Assembly: GCA_017411835.1 (NCBI GenBank) | Contig: JAFQPG010000008.1 | Span: 1 to 64,000, forward strand | Origin: Ruminococcus sp. | GTDB taxonomy: Bacteria; Bacillota; Clostridia; Oscillospirales; Acutalibacteraceae | DNA: 64,000 bases | Direction: 5' to 3' | In this document: positions 62,961 to 64,000 of the stretch, one piece after another | Layout of the letters: each line of letters starts with the position of its first letter | How positions within the stretch are numbered: the first letter of the stretch is position 1 | Made by a program: the position numbers and the translations under genes | The notes under the pieces: model-generated | What the model was told of the DNA's origin: nothing | Databases searched by the model: none | What the model saw: the letters and a program-made list of their open reading frames with translations, nothing else

Positions 62961-63725
62961 CTATATAGAACTATGTTTTTTGATACCTGAAATCGTGTAA
63001 GCACACATATAAAAAAGTCGCTTAAAAATATTAAGTCCTATATATTTATAAACCCTGTAGGTCATTTTCATAGATTTGAATTTGTTGCCTGATTTAGAGC
63101 TTTTGTCGACTCTGTAAATAAGTAGCGGCTCGTCTATTCCGCGTGCGACACCGCCGTCTTTTAAAACAGAAAGCCATACAGCAAAATCTTCATGCATACT
63201 GTCGTGTGCCATAGGATATTTTATAAGCCAAGCTTTTTTAATCACAACAGATGAGCACGACGCAACATTTTGCTTAAGCAAGGTTTTATAGTCGACCTTG
63301 TTAGGTACGCGAAAAACAAAATCGGACATTTTGTTATTTGTGTCAATATAAGCAGAGCCCGTATAGCACAGGTCCGTATCAGGATATTTTTTTATAAGTT
63401 CAAGCTGTTTTGAAAGCTTGTCTTCTTTCCACATATCATCGCTGTCTATAAGCGCTATGTATTCACCTTTTGCCTTTTTTACGCCGAAATTACGAGTATA
63501 GGAAACTCCGCGATTTTGCTCGTTTTTGTAGACAGTAATTCTGCTGTCAAGCTTTGCATACTCGCACAAAATCTCGTACGAATTGTCAGTAGAGCAATCA
63601 TCAATTACTATGAACTCAAAGTCCTTATAGGTCTGATTAAGTACAGATTCAACTGACTGTGCTAAAAATGAAGAAGCATTATAAACAGGCATAATCACGC
63701 TTACGGATGCTTTAATATTGTCCAC
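62961..63725 (-). CDS. Glycosyltransferase family 2
   Basis: The 254-residue inverting GT-A enzyme has VSVIMPVYNASSFLAQSVESVLNQTYKDFEFIVIDDCSTDNS (donor site), GEYIALIDSDDMW with the metal-binding DxD and a helix-rich end. It overlaps no neighbour (1 bp gap to cpsD). Near the start of the transcript, so it may transfer an early sugar. Confidence 0.93.
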   Translation of the reverse strand: MDNIKASVSVIMPVYNASSFLAQSVESVLNQTYKDFEFIVIDDCSTDNSYEILCEYAKLDSRITVYKNEQNRGVSYTRNFGVKKAKGEYIALIDSDDMWKEDKLSKQLELIKKYPDTDLCYTGSAYIDTNNKMSDFVFRVPNKVDYKTLLKQNVASCSSVVIKKAWLIKYPMAHDSMHEDFAVWLSVLKDGGVARGIDEPLLIYRVDKSSKSGNKFKSMKMTYRVYKYIGLNIFKRLFYMCAYTISGIKKHSSI

Positions 63726-64000
63726 TTAATAGCCTCCGTCTTCCGGCAGATAGTGTGTGTAATAGCCCTTGCCGTAGTATTTCTGATAATACTTTTTATA
63801 GTATTTTTCTCCGCGTTTTTCAACGTGATTAAGTACTACTCCCATAATTTTACATCCGCTTTTTTCAATTTGCTTTATTACGTTTCTAGCTTGTCTGTAT
63901 CTGACTTTTCCGGAGCTGATAACCAAAATTGCACTATCACAGTTTTTAGCAACAACAGCGCTATCGATTACCAAACCAAGCGGTGGTGTATCCATAATGA
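63726..64000 (-). CDS. CpsD/CapB tyrosine kinase, C-terminal part (truncated by window)
   Basis: The open frame runs to the window edge with no start. It holds the Walker-B-like MDTPPLGLVIDSAVVAKNCDSAILVISSG and the bacterial-tyrosine-kinase ending with a tyrosine cluster (KKYYQKYYGKGYYTHY). This cluster is autophosphorylated in known members and regulates polysaccharide chain length with a Wzc/CpsC partner, expected upstream. Its identity is firm; the missing half lies outside the window. Confidence 0.9.
   Translation of the reverse strand, partial: IMDTPPLGLVIDSAVVAKNCDSAILVISSGKVRYRQARNVIKQIEKSGCKIMGVVLNHVEKRGEKYYKKYYQKYYGKGYYTHYLPEDGGY

Noticed and set aside
1-64000. tRNA genes, rRNA genes, insertion sequences, integrases and prophage genes
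   Set aside because: None was seen in reading the sequence, so there is no direct sign of a mobile element; the evidence for transfer is limited to the hairpin-flanked pair at 30164-30692.

Overview
The window reads as a chromosomal segment of a spore-forming, low-GC clostridial Firmicute of the Ruminococcaceae/Oscillospirales type. A starch-degrading gut anaerobe related to Ruminococcus bromii is the best guess. The support is a dockerin-bearing secreted pullulanase, a large secreted protein of CBM26-type starch-binding modules on Thr/Glu/Pro linkers, a complete glycogen operon (glgB-glgC-glgD-glgA), a cotJABC spore-coat operon, a ctsR-mcsA-mcsB-clpC heat-shock operon, ireB, ribonuclease Y and Firmicute-type AGGAGG ribosome binding sites. 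Species-level naming is inference, because no rRNA or other marker was compared.

Layout. Positions 1-229 hold an unassigned, highly structured RNA-like element ending in a terminator. 386-4143 hold a secreted InlB-repeat/LRR protein, a lipoprotein, nnrD and a membrane protein. 4213-8552 hold the T-box-controlled pheST operon and the ireB pair. 8614-8823 is an array of seven short palindromes downstream of clpC. 8833-13358 is the CtsR operon with two CtsR operators. 13462-17933 holds an amino-acid ABC transporter, GAPDH and an EamA exporter. 17979-20697 holds a DUF1846 protein and cotJABC. 20841-24755 is the pullulanase. 24983-28723 holds an apparently circularly permuted ROK-type protein and a COG4586/3694/4587-type ABC transporter. 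28965-32429 holds a small DUF6514-like protein, a PflX-like radical SAM protein, two tiny membrane proteins and rny with a long folded leader.

33093-39218 is the glycogen operon. Its branching enzyme carries a histone-H1-like Lys/Ala/Pro tail, and its glycogen synthase lacks the usual lysine of the KxGG motif. 40071-44491 holds SRP RNA, dnaX, ybaB, recR, smpB, a membrane protein and tmRNA, a typical information-processing block. 44703-49747 holds an XRE membrane regulator, SstT and a GntR-ABC-lipoprotein operon. 49974-52901 is the starch-binding scaffold-like protein. 53154 to the window edge is an exopolysaccharide/capsule cluster with a flippase, polymerase, four glycosyltransferases, a B12-radical SAM protein, a thymidylate-kinase-like protein, an alkaline-phosphatase-fold enzyme and the end of a CpsD-type tyrosine kinase.

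How the genes fit together (inference): the pullulanase and the multi-CBM protein act outside the cell on resistant starch, the first docking to a cohesin encoded elsewhere. The glycogen operon stores the imported glucose. The best candidates for undescribed biology are the permuted ROK protein, the catalysis-free starch-binding protein, the basic tail on GlgB, the palindrome family that always sits just behind stop codons, the structured RNA at the left edge and the folded rny leader.
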